Part shown: piece by piece, positions 28,887 through 37,735 of the stretch
How the letters are laid out: every line of letters begins with the position of its first letter
How positions within the stretch are numbered: position 1 is the first letter of the stretch
Assembly (NCBI RefSeq): GCF_007570825.1
Contig: NZ_SUNB01000008.1
Span: forward strand, 122,757 to 186,756
DNA from: Pleionea sediminis
GTDB taxonomy: Bacteria; Pseudomonadota; Gammaproteobacteria; Enterobacterales; Kangiellaceae
Length of the DNA stretch: 64,000 nt
Direction of reading: 5' to 3'
Position numbers and translations under genes: made by a program
The notes under the pieces: generated by a model
Database searches by the model: none
Seen by the model: only the letters and a program-made list of their open reading frames with translations
Told to the model about the DNA's origin: nothing

Positions 28887-31811
28887 GTGCAAAAAAAACG
28901 GTTCAATTACGTGCCTTTTCTAAAAACAAGTGTTTTGGCATCGATTATTTCGGCAAGCTTAAGCCTCAATGCAACAACCCAAAGCGATACAACAAATGCC
29001 TTGTGGCAACCCATTTCTGACAAAAGCCAAGTATTTCAATCACCGAATTTTTCCGATAATTATCAGTATTCTCTTTTCCGTTTAGACTTTGCCAAACTAT
29101 CACAACTCTTGAAAGATGCGCCGCTTGAATCCCCACACACTCGCCTCGCATTACAAAAAGGCGGTAACACTTTATCGCTAACAATGGCAGATGGCCGAAC
29201 CGTAGATTACATGGTGTTTGAATCTCCCATTATGGCAGCTGGATTACAAAAGAAATTTCCAGCCATGAAAACCTATCGCGGTTACCAAATTGATAACCCT
29301 CAAAATACTGGACGCTTTGATATTACAAAGAAAGGTTTTCACGCCATGTTTACCTTTGGCGGTGAGCGGCATTTTATTGACCCAGTGAACAATTCACTCA
29401 GTGACTATCGAGTGTATAACGGTAGTAAAGCATTGAAAGAACATCCGGGACGCCCCGCCGATCATGTGATGTTTGAGAAAGAATACGAACAATTAATGCA
29501 AAAAGTTAAAGAGCAAAAGCAATTGGTCGACTTTGGTACCGATCGTCGTACCTATCGTTTAGCCGTTAGTGCTGCGGCAGAGTTTACTGCGTTCCACGGT
29601 GGAACCGTGGAAGACGGTCTAGCCGCCGTCGTTACCACGATTAACCGTGTTAACGAAGTTTACGAAGTCGACCTAGCCGTTCGGCTGGAGTTGGTAGCTA
29701 ATAATGATCAATTGATCTACACCGATAGCGGTACAGACCCTTTCAATAACGACACCAATGATATCAATGTGAATGACACTGTTATTGATGGTGTGATCGG
29801 CGATGCCAATTACGATGTCGGTCACGTGGTGAATACCGCTGGTGGCGGCCTGGCAGGATTAGGTGTTGTTTGTAGTTCGGTAAGAAAAGCCAGCGGCGTG
29901 ACAGGATTATCACAACCGACAAACGATGTTTTCTATATCGATTATGTTGCTCACGAAATAGGTCATCAATTTGGTGGTAATCATACCTTTAATGGCGGTA
30001 CTGGAAGCTGTACAGGCGGAAATCGTAACGCTAGTACAGCCTATGAGCCAGGAAGTGGCACAACGATTATGGCTTATGCCGGTATTTGTGGTGAACAAAA
30101 TATACAAAATAACAGTGACGCTTTTTTCCATAGCGCAAGCATTGAAGAAATCCGCAGTTACATGGCAACAGGTGGAAATTGTGGTACAGACACAAGCCTA
30201 AACAACAATGTGCCCACTGTCGATGCTGGAACAGGTATTGCAATCCCAGCTTCAACCCCTTTTAAGTTAACGGCAACAGGTGGTGATGCCGATTCAGGCG
30301 ATGCTGCTAATCTTACTTATTCGTGGGAACAGCTAGATTTAGGCCTACAAACCTCTTCACGAGCAGACATGATTGATGATGGTGAACGCCCTCTCTTTCG
30401 GTCTTTTTTACCAACATCTTCACCAGCTCGATTTTTTCCTGAATTAAGTCGCATCGTTGCCGGCACCTCCTCCTTTGATCAGGTATTACCAACAACCTCT
30501 CGAACCATGAACTTTCGAGTGACCGTACGAGATGGCCGTGGTGGTGTCGCAATGGATACCACAACCGTCGCTGTTGATAATAGCGCGGGACCTTTTACCG
30601 TTGATGCTCTACCAAATCCTGGACCTTATGATGGCGGCGAAGGCGCGGTTGTTAATTGGAATGTCGCAAACACGACTGGCGGTAATGTGAATTGTGCAAA
30701 CGTCAACATTGTGCTGTCTGATAACGGCGGAGAATCATTCGAAACCGAACTGTTAGCAGGAACACCCAATGATGGTACTGAAACCGTTTTAATGCCAAAC
30801 TTAGACATCAGCGATGCACGTTTAATGGTTGAGTGTTCAGATGGCAGTTTCTTTAATGTGTCGCCAACCAACTTTGCCGTCGTAGCTTCGTTTGGTGTGC
30901 CTATTATTACTGGCCAGAGCGCTGTTTCAACAATTGAAGATCAAGGTGTGACATTATCTTTGAGCGATATCACGGTTAGTGATGAAAATAGTACTTTCCC
31001 CGAAGACTTTACACTCATTGTGAACAACGGAAATAACTACACTTTTGATGGTCTCACTGTAACGCCAGCACAAGACTATGACGAAACGCTCAATGTAAAC
31101 GTCACTGTTTTTGATGGTGAATTCACTAGTCCCGTTTTCCCACTTTCAATTTCTATTACGCCGGTGAATGATGCTCCCTCGATAACAGACTCAGGACAAA
31201 ATCTTTCAATGTTTGAGGACCAGAGTCTTGAAATAACTCTGAGTGCCGTAAGCGTTCTCGATGTCGATAGCGATACATTTACTTTAGAAGTTGTTGATGG
31301 AAACAACTATTCAGTCAGTGGAAACACAATTTCACCTGATCAAGATTTTGCTGGTAATTTATCCATCAGTTTGCGTGTAAATGATGGCGAACTGGACAGT
31401 AATACAATTGGTAAAACTGTCATCGTTAATGGCGTCAATGATGCTCCTGTCGCTGTTGATGATGCATTCACTGTTCGTCAGGGCAGCTCGAATAATACTT
31501 TCAATCCTCTCAGCAACGATACCGACGTCGATGCTGGCGCCATCCTTGATATTATATCGGTCGACTATTCTGGCAACGGGGCACTAACTATCGACGAAGG
31601 CAATCGAACCCTAAGTTACTCTCCAGCAGGCGGGTTTAATGGAGTTGATACATTTACCTACACCATTCAAGACAATAGCGGCGCTACGTCAACGGCGACA
31701 GGTGTGATTACGGTTACGCAACGATCTGGTGGCGGTGGTGGTGGAAGCCTTGGTATCAGCGTCTTGCTGTTATCATTACTTAGCCTCTTCCGTCGAAACA
31801 CTAAACGCTAG
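28887..31811 (+). CDS. secreted metzincin (reprolysin-type) protease with GlyGly-CTERM
   Basis: 974 residues from a GTG at 28887, chosen because AGGAG (28874-28878) lies 8 bp before it. A signal peptide and ~200-residue propeptide precede a catalytic domain with HEIGHQFGGNH starting at residue 356, the full metzincin HExxHxxGxxH zinc motif. Tandem Ig/cadherin-like beta domains follow, with repeated VNDAP and DGEL/DGEF signatures. The C-terminus GGGGGGSLGISVLLLSLLSLFRR is a GlyGly-CTERM signal, read by rhombosortase for surface anchoring or release. It is probably exported by type II secretion. Confidence 0.9.
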   Translation: MQKKRFNYVPFLKTSVLASIISASLSLNATTQSDTTNALWQPISDKSQVFQSPNFSDNYQYSLFRLDFAKLSQLLKDAPLESPHTRLALQKGGNTLSLTMADGRTVDYMVFESPIMAAGLQKKFPAMKTYRGYQIDNPQNTGRFDITKKGFHAMFTFGGERHFIDPVNNSLSDYRVYNGSKALKEHPGRPADHVMFEKEYEQLMQKVKEQKQLVDFGTDRRTYRLAVSAAAEFTAFHGGTVEDGLAAVVTTINRVNEVYEVDLAVRLELVANNDQLIYTDSGTDPFNNDTNDINVNDTVIDGVIGDANYDVGHVVNTAGGGLAGLGVVCSSVRKASGVTGLSQPTNDVFYIDYVAHEIGHQFGGNHTFNGGTGSCTGGNRNASTAYEPGSGTTIMAYAGICGEQNIQNNSDAFFHSASIEEIRSYMATGGNCGTDTSLNNNVPTVDAGTGIAIPASTPFKLTATGGDADSGDAANLTYSWEQLDLGLQTSSRADMIDDGERPLFRSFLPTSSPARFFPELSRIVAGTSSFDQVLPTTSRTMNFRVTVRDGRGGVAMDTTTVAVDNSAGPFTVDALPNPGPYDGGEGAVVNWNVANTTGGNVNCANVNIVLSDNGGESFETELLAGTPNDGTETVLMPNLDISDARLMVECSDGSFFNVSPTNFAVVASFGVPIITGQSAVSTIEDQGVTLSLSDITVSDENSTFPEDFTLIVNNGNNYTFDGLTVTPAQDYDETLNVNVTVFDGEFTSPVFPLSISITPVNDAPSITDSGQNLSMFEDQSLEITLSAVSVLDVDSDTFTLEVVDGNNYSVSGNTISPDQDFAGNLSISLRVNDGELDSNTIGKTVIVNGVNDAPVAVDDAFTVRQGSSNNTFNPLSNDTDVDAGAILDIISVDYSGNGALTIDEGNRTLSYSPAGGFNGVDTFTYTIQDNSGATSTATGVITVTQRSGGGGGGSLGISVLLLSLLSLFRRNTKR

Positions 31812-31830
31812 TTTGTAAGACAATCATTCA

Positions 31831-31866
31831 GCCTGAGCGTATTCGCTCAGGCTTTTCTTTTTTAAA
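31831..31866 (+). terminator. rho-independent terminator after the metzincin gene
   Basis: GCCTGAGCG and CGCTCAGGC form a perfect 9-bp stem with a TATT loop (31831-31852), followed by TTTTCTTTTTTT. It lies 20 bp past the stop codon. Confidence 0.88.
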
Positions 31867-31891
31867 TTTAAAAAGTCACGAGTACAACAGA

Positions 31892-32347
31892 ATGAAACTT
31901 AAATCCCTTTTGTTAACTGCTGTTTTATTGAATACGTTAATTGTTTTAAGTGGCTGTAAAAATGGAGACTCAGTTAAAACTTCTGACTCTCAGAAAGAGA
32001 GCGACAATCCAATAGTTGAGAATAGTGAAACTTACACTGCTGAACAAAAACAAGATTTGAAAAACTTACTTTGGGTCAACTCAATCGAACTTGATGAAGA
32101 AATAAAAGCCGCTCGTGAAAAAGATGATAAACGAATCTTCGTACTCGCCACGCGTGGTATTACTGCACCAGGAATTGAGCCCAATGAACTTACAGAACTA
32201 CTTAAAAAATGCGGTCAAAAATATTTGCCAGGAGCTGGCGACACGCTTACTAGTGAAGCCCACCAAAAGCTTTACAAAAAAGCGCTGGACTATGCCAAGT
32301 CTTATAATCAATCAATGAAAGAGTTCTGCTTAAATCCATCCAAGTAA
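31892..32347 (+). CDS. hypothetical lipoprotein
   Basis: 151 residues. N-terminal signal with lipobox VLSGC, so predicted lipidated and anchored in the envelope. The rest is mostly helical and charged, with a conserved-looking Cys near LLKKCGQKYLPG and another near the end (KEFCLNP), which could pair. No family recognised. It follows the terminator of the metzincin gene, so it is a separate transcript. Confidence 0.6.
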   Translation: MKLKSLLLTAVLLNTLIVLSGCKNGDSVKTSDSQKESDNPIVENSETYTAEQKQDLKNLLWVNSIELDEEIKAAREKDDKRIFVLATRGITAPGIEPNELTELLKKCGQKYLPGAGDTLTSEAHQKLYKKALDYAKSYNQSMKEFCLNPSK

Positions 32348-32426
32348 ATTTAGATTTAATTAAGAGAGTTACCTGCTCGACTCAAATCAATGATGGCTCT
32401 ATCAAGACTCGTATCGTCGTTAACTA

Positions 32427-32441
32427 AAACGATTATCGTTT
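32427..32441. terminator. short palindrome between convergent genes
   Basis: AAACGAT-T-ATCGTTT forms a 7-bp stem between the plus-strand lipoprotein and the minus-strand lpxR-like gene. The loop is a single base, so in RNA the stem would be shorter. Weak terminator candidate only. Confidence 0.25.
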
Positions 32442-32462
32442 AATAATACCGGCGATTTACTA

Positions 32463-33464
32463 CTAATCCAGTCGCCAAAGCCATGTCATAGAGCCATAAG
32501 ATTTACGATCGGGCAGAGATGAATTCTTTTTCAGTAAATCTATTCCATTGATTGCAATCGTCATAGAAAAATTATTCCAAGCATAGGTATACCCTAAAAT
32601 ACCAGTCAATTGTAAAGGTTCATATTCAACTGAAGCGCTTTCACGAAATGTATTGCCATCAAGAAAAATCAACTGCCAGGTATAAGATAAACCTACACCG
32701 GTATAAAAATACCAGCCATCATTAACATTTACTGGGTTTGAAGTGCGATCATCATTTAATAGTACAGAACTGAACGATTGTTCAATTTCGCGACCAACAC
32801 GAAACATCGCTCCAGCTCCAATTGAAGTTTCAAGAGTCCCAAATTTGCTGTCGACACCCAATATAAAATCGGAATTATCTTGCTGACTGCTCCAAATTCG
32901 CCAAGCACGTCCCCTTGAAAACTGAAACACAAGCTCATCTTTCAATTGATTATCCCATCCTTGTGGGATATCAGACCCTGTTATTCGATGTATCGACGTT
33001 TGCACACGATCAGCGCGAGAAGAAGGACCAAGTAACCCGATCGTGGTACTCATTTTATCAGCATAACCGCCAAAGTCGGCAATATGAGCACGATGCAAAA
33101 ACAACAAACCACCGTAGGGAATATCATTCGGTTGTTCTGAAGTTTGCGTAATGTCATCCGGGGTAACAATGATATGACCGAATGTTAATGCATTGAATGA
33201 CAACTTAGGAGATTCGTTTGAGTTATAACTCCAGATAGTCGGAGCCAGTAACAAGGGGTGCTCAACTCCTTCATTCTGACTAGCGTTATAAAGACTGTAA
33301 TACAATCCATTTGAATAGCCACTATCGTCTCCTAAAAACAAATCATTATCTAAGGTTACCGAATGCCACTCTTGTCGCTGATTTCCCTCACTCCTTATTG
33401 GAAAGCTAGAAAATACAACTGCAATAAACACAAGTATAAGGAAATATCGTCTAACAATTCTCAT
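32463..33464 (-). CDS. lpxR: LpxR-family lipid A 3'-O-deacylase
   Basis: 333 residues with a signal peptide ending near SFPIRSEG. The family core is visible: TLDNDLFLGDDSGYSNGLYYS carries the Asn-Asp calcium/catalytic pair, and GLLGPSSRADRVQTSIHRITG with PQGWDNQLKDE carries the catalytic His region. LpxR is an outer-membrane barrel that removes the 3' acyl chains of lipid A. The C-terminal MTWLWRLD fits a barrel end. It follows a SLATT-type gene by 25 bp. Confidence 0.85.
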   Translation of the reverse strand: MRIVRRYFLILVFIAVVFSSFPIRSEGNQRQEWHSVTLDNDLFLGDDSGYSNGLYYSLYNASQNEGVEHPLLLAPTIWSYNSNESPKLSFNALTFGHIIVTPDDITQTSEQPNDIPYGGLLFLHRAHIADFGGYADKMSTTIGLLGPSSRADRVQTSIHRITGSDIPQGWDNQLKDELVFQFSRGRAWRIWSSQQDNSDFILGVDSKFGTLETSIGAGAMFRVGREIEQSFSSVLLNDDRTSNPVNVNDGWYFYTGVGLSYTWQLIFLDGNTFRESASVEYEPLQLTGILGYTYAWNNFSMTIAINGIDLLKKNSSLPDRKSYGSMTWLWRLD

Positions 33465-33489
33465 AAGTCAGTGATGAAAATAGCTTAAA

Positions 33490-33951
33490 TCAAGTTTGTT
33501 GTGACTCATTGATTTCGATTGGAGAACCAACAATATCTGAGTTCCATTTACTGCCGGAACTTTCTAAAATTGATTGTAATCGGTAGAAATAATGCTGAAT
33601 TTCAATTTCAGAAATTCCATCGGCTGATTCAAAATCTAATTCTCGTTTTAAATCGAGCAATAAATAATAAAATGTTCGTTCATGGATCCACAATTCATCG
33701 GGCTTTCGAATTCCTTCGATTGAAGCAATTGCCCCACTAATGGCAGAAACAGCCAAAATTGAAATATTAAGAGTTGTTTGAAACTCGGGAGCATACAATG
33801 CGGCGCCCGCCAAAAATGAAGAAATGGCTGTAAAGAAAAAAGCCGCATAACGAAAGTTACGATGCATAGCTTTGTGATTGTCAGATTGCCGGCTAAACAT
33901 CGCTACCTTAGAATCAATCTCCGATCGTAATACTTTAAGTTTCTCTGACAT
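33490..33951 (-). CDS. SLATT/DUF4231-type two-TM membrane protein
   Basis: 153 residues. N-terminal helix, then two hydrophobic segments (about 30-55 and 60-85) separated by a short turn, followed by a helical cytoplasmic tail with WIHERTFYYLLLDLKRELDFE. This layout is that of SLATT/DUF4231 proteins, predicted pore-like effectors in some defence or signalling systems. No nucleotide-sensing partner gene is next to it, only lpxR downstream, so a defence role is not supported here. Confidence 0.55.
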   Translation of the reverse strand: MSEKLKVLRSEIDSKVAMFSRQSDNHKAMHRNFRYAAFFFTAISSFLAGAALYAPEFQTTLNISILAVSAISGAIASIEGIRKPDELWIHERTFYYLLLDLKRELDFESADGISEIEIQHYFYRLQSILESSGSKWNSDIVGSPIEINESQQT

Positions 33952-34047
33952 TATTACTCTGCACTCTGATTAAATTAGCTTTCAACAAAAAAGCTGTAAT
34001 ATACCTCATCTATGACTAGGAGTTAACTTATCAGAGTGCTTCAGTCT

Positions 34048-35751
34048 TTAAAATTGATAATTCGCAGCGACAGGTAACCAACGCCCCATTCCAAAACTTC
34101 GGCGTTGTACACGAATAATAGGCGGAGCTTGGCGTCGTTTAAATTCTGCGCGATTAACCATTTGGTGTATTCTTTCAACTTCCTTTTCTGCTAAAGACGC
34201 AGCAGAAATGATTTTTTGACAAGCTTCATATTCTGCTCTCTCTAACAAATCACCCTCAATATATAGCTTTAAGACAGCATCGAGTAATGGATAATCAGGG
34301 AGTGAATCCGTGTCTTTTTGGTCTTCAGCTAACTCAGCGCTCGGTGGTTTATCAATAATACTTCGCGGAATAATTTCTTTATCGTAAAATTCGTTAACAT
34401 AATTTGCCAACGCGTAAACATCCATTTTGTAAAGATCACCTAAAGGATTTATACCACCATTCATATCACCATACAGGGTTGCATAACCAACACTCATCTC
34501 ACTTTTATTACCGGTAGAAACAACCAGCGCTCCGAAGTGATTACTGTATTCCATGAGTTTTCGACCACGAATACGAGCTTGAATATTTTCACAGGTTAAC
34601 TGACTAGGAAACTCTCCACTCATCGTTTGAAATGCTCTCACGGCAACATCATATTCTTCTTTTATCGGCGCCTCATAAAGCCGGACATCCAAGTTTTTAC
34701 AAAGGACTTCAGAGTCAGTAACACTTCCCTGGGAAGAAAATTTAGAGGGCATTGTGATCGCAGTCACGCCTTCTGCACCTAAGGCCTCTGTACAGATTGC
34801 GAGTGTTACGGCTGAGTCAATTCCACCAGATGATCCAATAACGACCTTGGAAAATCCGCACTTATTTATGTAATCACGAATCCCCAACACGGTTTGACGC
34901 CAATAAAACTCTGAGTGTGAATGGTTTGAAGAATAACTAGGTGTAACCTCCTCTGTTACCTTGTTTCGATTTGGTTGTGTATTATTTTGCTCTAAATCCA
35001 CCTCGATAAAATCAACTGCTTGATCAAACTGAACAGATTGATGAATCTTGGTTCCCACTTTGTCGAGAATGAAGCTGCCTCCATCAAATACCAATTCGTC
35101 ATTCCCGCCCACCTGATTCAAATAGATAAATGCAGCTTGTGTTTTTTCGACAACTTGTTTCCCGATAAAAAATCGCTCGTTCAATTTATTGATATTACTG
35201 GGAGAAGCATTAATAGAAATAACACAGTCTACCCTGTGTTCAGAAATATCATCGACGGGTGTGTTTTCGTATCGATAACCTTCAGCATCTGGCCAAGCAT
35301 CTTCACAGATAAGAAATCCTAAGGTGTGTCCTTTAAACTCAAAAACATTTGAATTACTACCAGGCTCAAAATGACGCGCCTCGTCAAATACATTATAGGT
35401 TGGCAATAATCGTTTGTGATACTCAAACAGAGCTTCACCATTCGCCAGTAAAAGGAGCGCATTGTGTAAAGGACGCCCCGTTTGCTCCAAATTTTTTCTA
35501 GCGCAACCGATCACTATCGCTGTATTTCTATTTCGAGTATGAGCGGCTAACTCATTTAATGCTTTATCTTGCGCAATAATTAACGAATCTCTTTTCAATA
35601 AATCTTGAGGATAATACCCTGTGAGAGCGAGTTCAGAACAAACCATGATATCAACGTCGTCACCACACATCTGGTATGCAGTTAAAATCTTTTTGAGATT
35701 ACCCGTGACATCGCCGACTTTATAATTCAGTTGGGCCATCGCGATTTTCAT
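34048..35751 (-). CDS. nadE: NadE, glutamine-dependent NAD+ synthase
   Basis: 567 residues, the two-domain glutamine-using form. The N-terminal nitrilase-type glutaminase has Glu in CSELALTGYYPQDL, Lys in YHKRLLP and Cys in GFLICEDAW. The C-terminal synthetase has the PP-loop SSGGIDSAVT and STGNKSEMSVGYATLYGD. It converts deamido-NAD to NAD, the last step of the pathway. It starts 14 bp after pncB in the pncA-pncB-nadE operon. Confidence 0.95.
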   Translation of the reverse strand: MKIAMAQLNYKVGDVTGNLKKILTAYQMCGDDVDIMVCSELALTGYYPQDLLKRDSLIIAQDKALNELAAHTRNRNTAIVIGCARKNLEQTGRPLHNALLLLANGEALFEYHKRLLPTYNVFDEARHFEPGSNSNVFEFKGHTLGFLICEDAWPDAEGYRYENTPVDDISEHRVDCVISINASPSNINKLNERFFIGKQVVEKTQAAFIYLNQVGGNDELVFDGGSFILDKVGTKIHQSVQFDQAVDFIEVDLEQNNTQPNRNKVTEEVTPSYSSNHSHSEFYWRQTVLGIRDYINKCGFSKVVIGSSGGIDSAVTLAICTEALGAEGVTAITMPSKFSSQGSVTDSEVLCKNLDVRLYEAPIKEEYDVAVRAFQTMSGEFPSQLTCENIQARIRGRKLMEYSNHFGALVVSTGNKSEMSVGYATLYGDMNGGINPLGDLYKMDVYALANYVNEFYDKEIIPRSIIDKPPSAELAEDQKDTDSLPDYPLLDAVLKLYIEGDLLERAEYEACQKIISAASLAEKEVERIHQMVNRAEFKRRQAPPIIRVQRRSFGMGRWLPVAANYQF

Positions 35752-35765
35752 ATCAACAACCTATT

Positions 35766-36950
35766 TTATTTATCGTTCAATTTGAATATTTTTCTAAGAT
35801 ACGTTAGATACTCTTCATCTCGACACATAGTTTTTCCGGGACTATCACTAATTTTTGCAACCGGTTGACCATTACACTGGGTCATTTTAATAACAATACT
35901 TAGCGGAGTTACGCCCACGTCATTTGTTAAATTAGTTCCTATCCCAAAGACCACATTAATTTTTTCGTGAAGTGCCGACAAAAGCTCAAGTGCTTTCGGT
36001 ATATCCAGTCCATCACTAAAAACCAACGACTTTGTTTTTGGATCAATGCCCAACAACTGATAATGTGCAATAACCTTTTCAGCCCACTCATAAGGGCATC
36101 CACTATCATGACGGACACCGTCAAATAACTTGGCGAAATACCGGTCAAAATCAGTTAAAAAGGCATCAATTCCAACAACATCAGTTAACGCAATCCCTAA
36201 GTCTCCTCGGTATTCTTGAATCCAGGTTTCTAAAGCCACTTTTTGACTATCAATCAACCTAGGACCCAACGCCTGAAAAGCTTGTAAATACTCATGAGCC
36301 ATCGTTCCCAAAGGGGTTAATCCAAACTCGCGTGCGTAATAAACATTACTGGTACCTACTAGATTACCTTTTATGCTACGCTTTAAATGCTCGAGTACTT
36401 TCTTCTGCCAAACATTACTGAATCGACGGCGTGTTCCGAATTCCATGATCTTTAATTTATCACCTAACGGATGAGAGCGAATCAAATCCGTTTTCTCTTT
36501 CAATCTTTTTTGTCCTAAATGTAAATCATAATCAGGGTACGTGTTTCTCGAATAAACTTCTTCAATTATGGATAAAACAGGAACCTCGAATAATATGGTA
36601 TGTAACCATGGCCCTCTGATTTTTACCGATAACTGCCCTTCATCATCTTCTCCTAGTCGTACATAATGCTCATTCAATTGAAACAATTTGAGAAATTGAA
36701 CGAAATCAGGCTTTAAATAGTAAATTCGACTTAAGTAATCGAGTTCTGAGTCAGTGAATTTAAGTTTGCACAAAGCAACAATTTCTTGCCATATTTCCGA
36801 GCTGTATTGCTGAAGGTTAACGTCATTCGTTCGGCACTTAAACGTGTACTCAACTTCAGCGGCTGGATAATGATGCAACACCGTTTGCATCATAGTGAGT
36901 TTGTATAAATCCGTATCAAGTAATGATCGTATGATGGGTTTCTTGCTCAT
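35766..36950 (-). CDS. pncB: PncB, nicotinate phosphoribosyltransferase
   Basis: 394 residues. It makes nicotinate mononucleotide from nicotinate, PRPP and ATP. The N-terminal SLLDTDLYKLTMMQTV, the central EFGTRRRFS, GTSNVYYAREFGL and the phosphate-binding FGIGTNLTND motifs are all typical. It starts 9 bp after pncA and supplies substrate to the NadD-like enzyme encoded across the divergent region. Confidence 0.95.
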   Translation of the reverse strand: MSKKPIIRSLLDTDLYKLTMMQTVLHHYPAAEVEYTFKCRTNDVNLQQYSSEIWQEIVALCKLKFTDSELDYLSRIYYLKPDFVQFLKLFQLNEHYVRLGEDDEGQLSVKIRGPWLHTILFEVPVLSIIEEVYSRNTYPDYDLHLGQKRLKEKTDLIRSHPLGDKLKIMEFGTRRRFSNVWQKKVLEHLKRSIKGNLVGTSNVYYAREFGLTPLGTMAHEYLQAFQALGPRLIDSQKVALETWIQEYRGDLGIALTDVVGIDAFLTDFDRYFAKLFDGVRHDSGCPYEWAEKVIAHYQLLGIDPKTKSLVFSDGLDIPKALELLSALHEKINVVFGIGTNLTNDVGVTPLSIVIKMTQCNGQPVAKISDSPGKTMCRDEEYLTYLRKIFKLNDK

Positions 36951-36959
36951 TTTCTATCC

Positions 36960-37592
36960 TTACAACTCATCGATAGTATTTATTATTCGAATGCCGGCGT
37001 CTTTCATTTCGATAATTGCCTGACTAACCGTTTCTTCAGCTATTCCACGACACGCTTCCAAATTAACAATAACATTAAAGTCGGCTTTCGCTAATTGCAG
37101 CGCCGTGGTCTTAACGCAATAATCTGTTGCCAATCCTCCGATAATAACAGATGTCACTTTCTGACATTTCAAAAATTCAATAACTCCAGTACTCAATTTT
37201 TCTGAAAGATCGTGATAACACGCACCGTAGGGATGCATATCGAGTTCAACACCTTTCCAAACAAAAAAGTCATAAGCTTTGGGTTCAGGTAATCCTTCAA
37301 TCAATTCGAAGCCAGGTGTTCCTGGCACGGCATGCTGATTCCATGTCACATCGACGTTTTCCCCATTGATTGGCGTTAACATTGGTTTTTTATCATCGGC
37401 AATCCAAATTGCTTTGGGGCTGTGAGCATCTTTTGAACCAACTCTATATTTAGCAATACGCGCATTTTTGTTCAAACCATCCACGATTTGCGTGCCTTCT
37501 TTTACCGGTAATTCATTTGGACATTCCTCAGTGAAAGAATACTGGGCGTCGACATCAAATGCTGCTGTAGTCTCAAAATCCAATGCGTTCAT
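36960..37592 (-). CDS. pncA: PncA, nicotinamidase
   Basis: 210 residues from the ATG at 37590-37592, which has GGAGG about 7 bp upstream; the longer TTG-started frame is less likely. It hydrolyses nicotinamide to nicotinate. Asp in AAFDVDAQ, Lys in DFFVWKG and the nucleophile Cys in GLATDYCVKTT form the catalytic triad of the isochorismatase-like fold. KDAHSP and NQHAVPGTPG supply the metal/substrate region. It is first gene of the leftward salvage operon; the palindromic promoter lies ~100 bp upstream. Confidence 0.93.
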   Translation of the reverse strand: MNALDFETTAAFDVDAQYSFTEECPNELPVKEGTQIVDGLNKNARIAKYRVGSKDAHSPKAIWIADDKKPMLTPINGENVDVTWNQHAVPGTPGFELIEGLPEPKAYDFFVWKGVELDMHPYGACYHDLSEKLSTGVIEFLKCQKVTSVIIGGLATDYCVKTTALQLAKADFNVIVNLEACRGIAEETVSQAIIEMKDAGIRIINTIDEL

Positions 37593-37662
37593 AATGGCTC
37601 CTCCTAAAACTTCAACTAAGTTTAGCAACTATCTCAAACTCAACTGAACAATCACATCGAGC

Positions 37663-37690
37663 TTGCATTTAATATATCACTTAATATACT
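37663..37690 (+). promoter_or_regulatory. promoter of the nadD-like/nrtR unit
   Basis: TTGCAT at 37663-37668, a 16-bp spacer and TATACT at 37685-37690 form a good sigma70 promoter. The -10 box is the left half of the 18-bp palindrome. The predicted transcript would start near 37697, about 40 bp before the gene. Confidence 0.6.
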
Positions 37691-37702
37691 ATTAATAGTA
37701 TA
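37685..37702. promoter_or_regulatory. 18-bp perfect palindrome, candidate NrtR operator
   Basis: TATACTATTAATAGTATA reads the same on both strands. It lies in the divergent region between pncA and the nadD-like/nrtR pair and covers the -10 boxes of both predicted promoters. A second, imperfect repeat ATAGT..AC/GT..ACTAT follows at 37695-37715. A repressor bound here would block both operons. Assignment to NrtR is inferred from gene context. Confidence 0.65.
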
Positions 37703-37723
37703 CACAGTGCACTATACAGTCAA
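37697..37723 (-). promoter_or_regulatory. promoter of the pncA-pncB-nadE operon
   Basis: On the minus strand TTGACT (37723-37718), a 15-bp spacer and TATACT (37702-37697) form a promoter pointing to pncA. The spacer is short by two bases, but both hexamers are good. It faces and overlaps the plus-strand promoter. Confidence 0.5.
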
Positions 37724-37735
37724 GAGGAAATTGGT

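Noticed and set aside
30313..30564. Minus-strand ORFs opposite the metzincin gene
   Set aside because: Shadow frames of a strongly supported coding sequence without ribosome-binding sites.
33490..33951. Defence system built on a SLATT effector
   Set aside because: No cyclase, nuclease or other sensor gene accompanies it.
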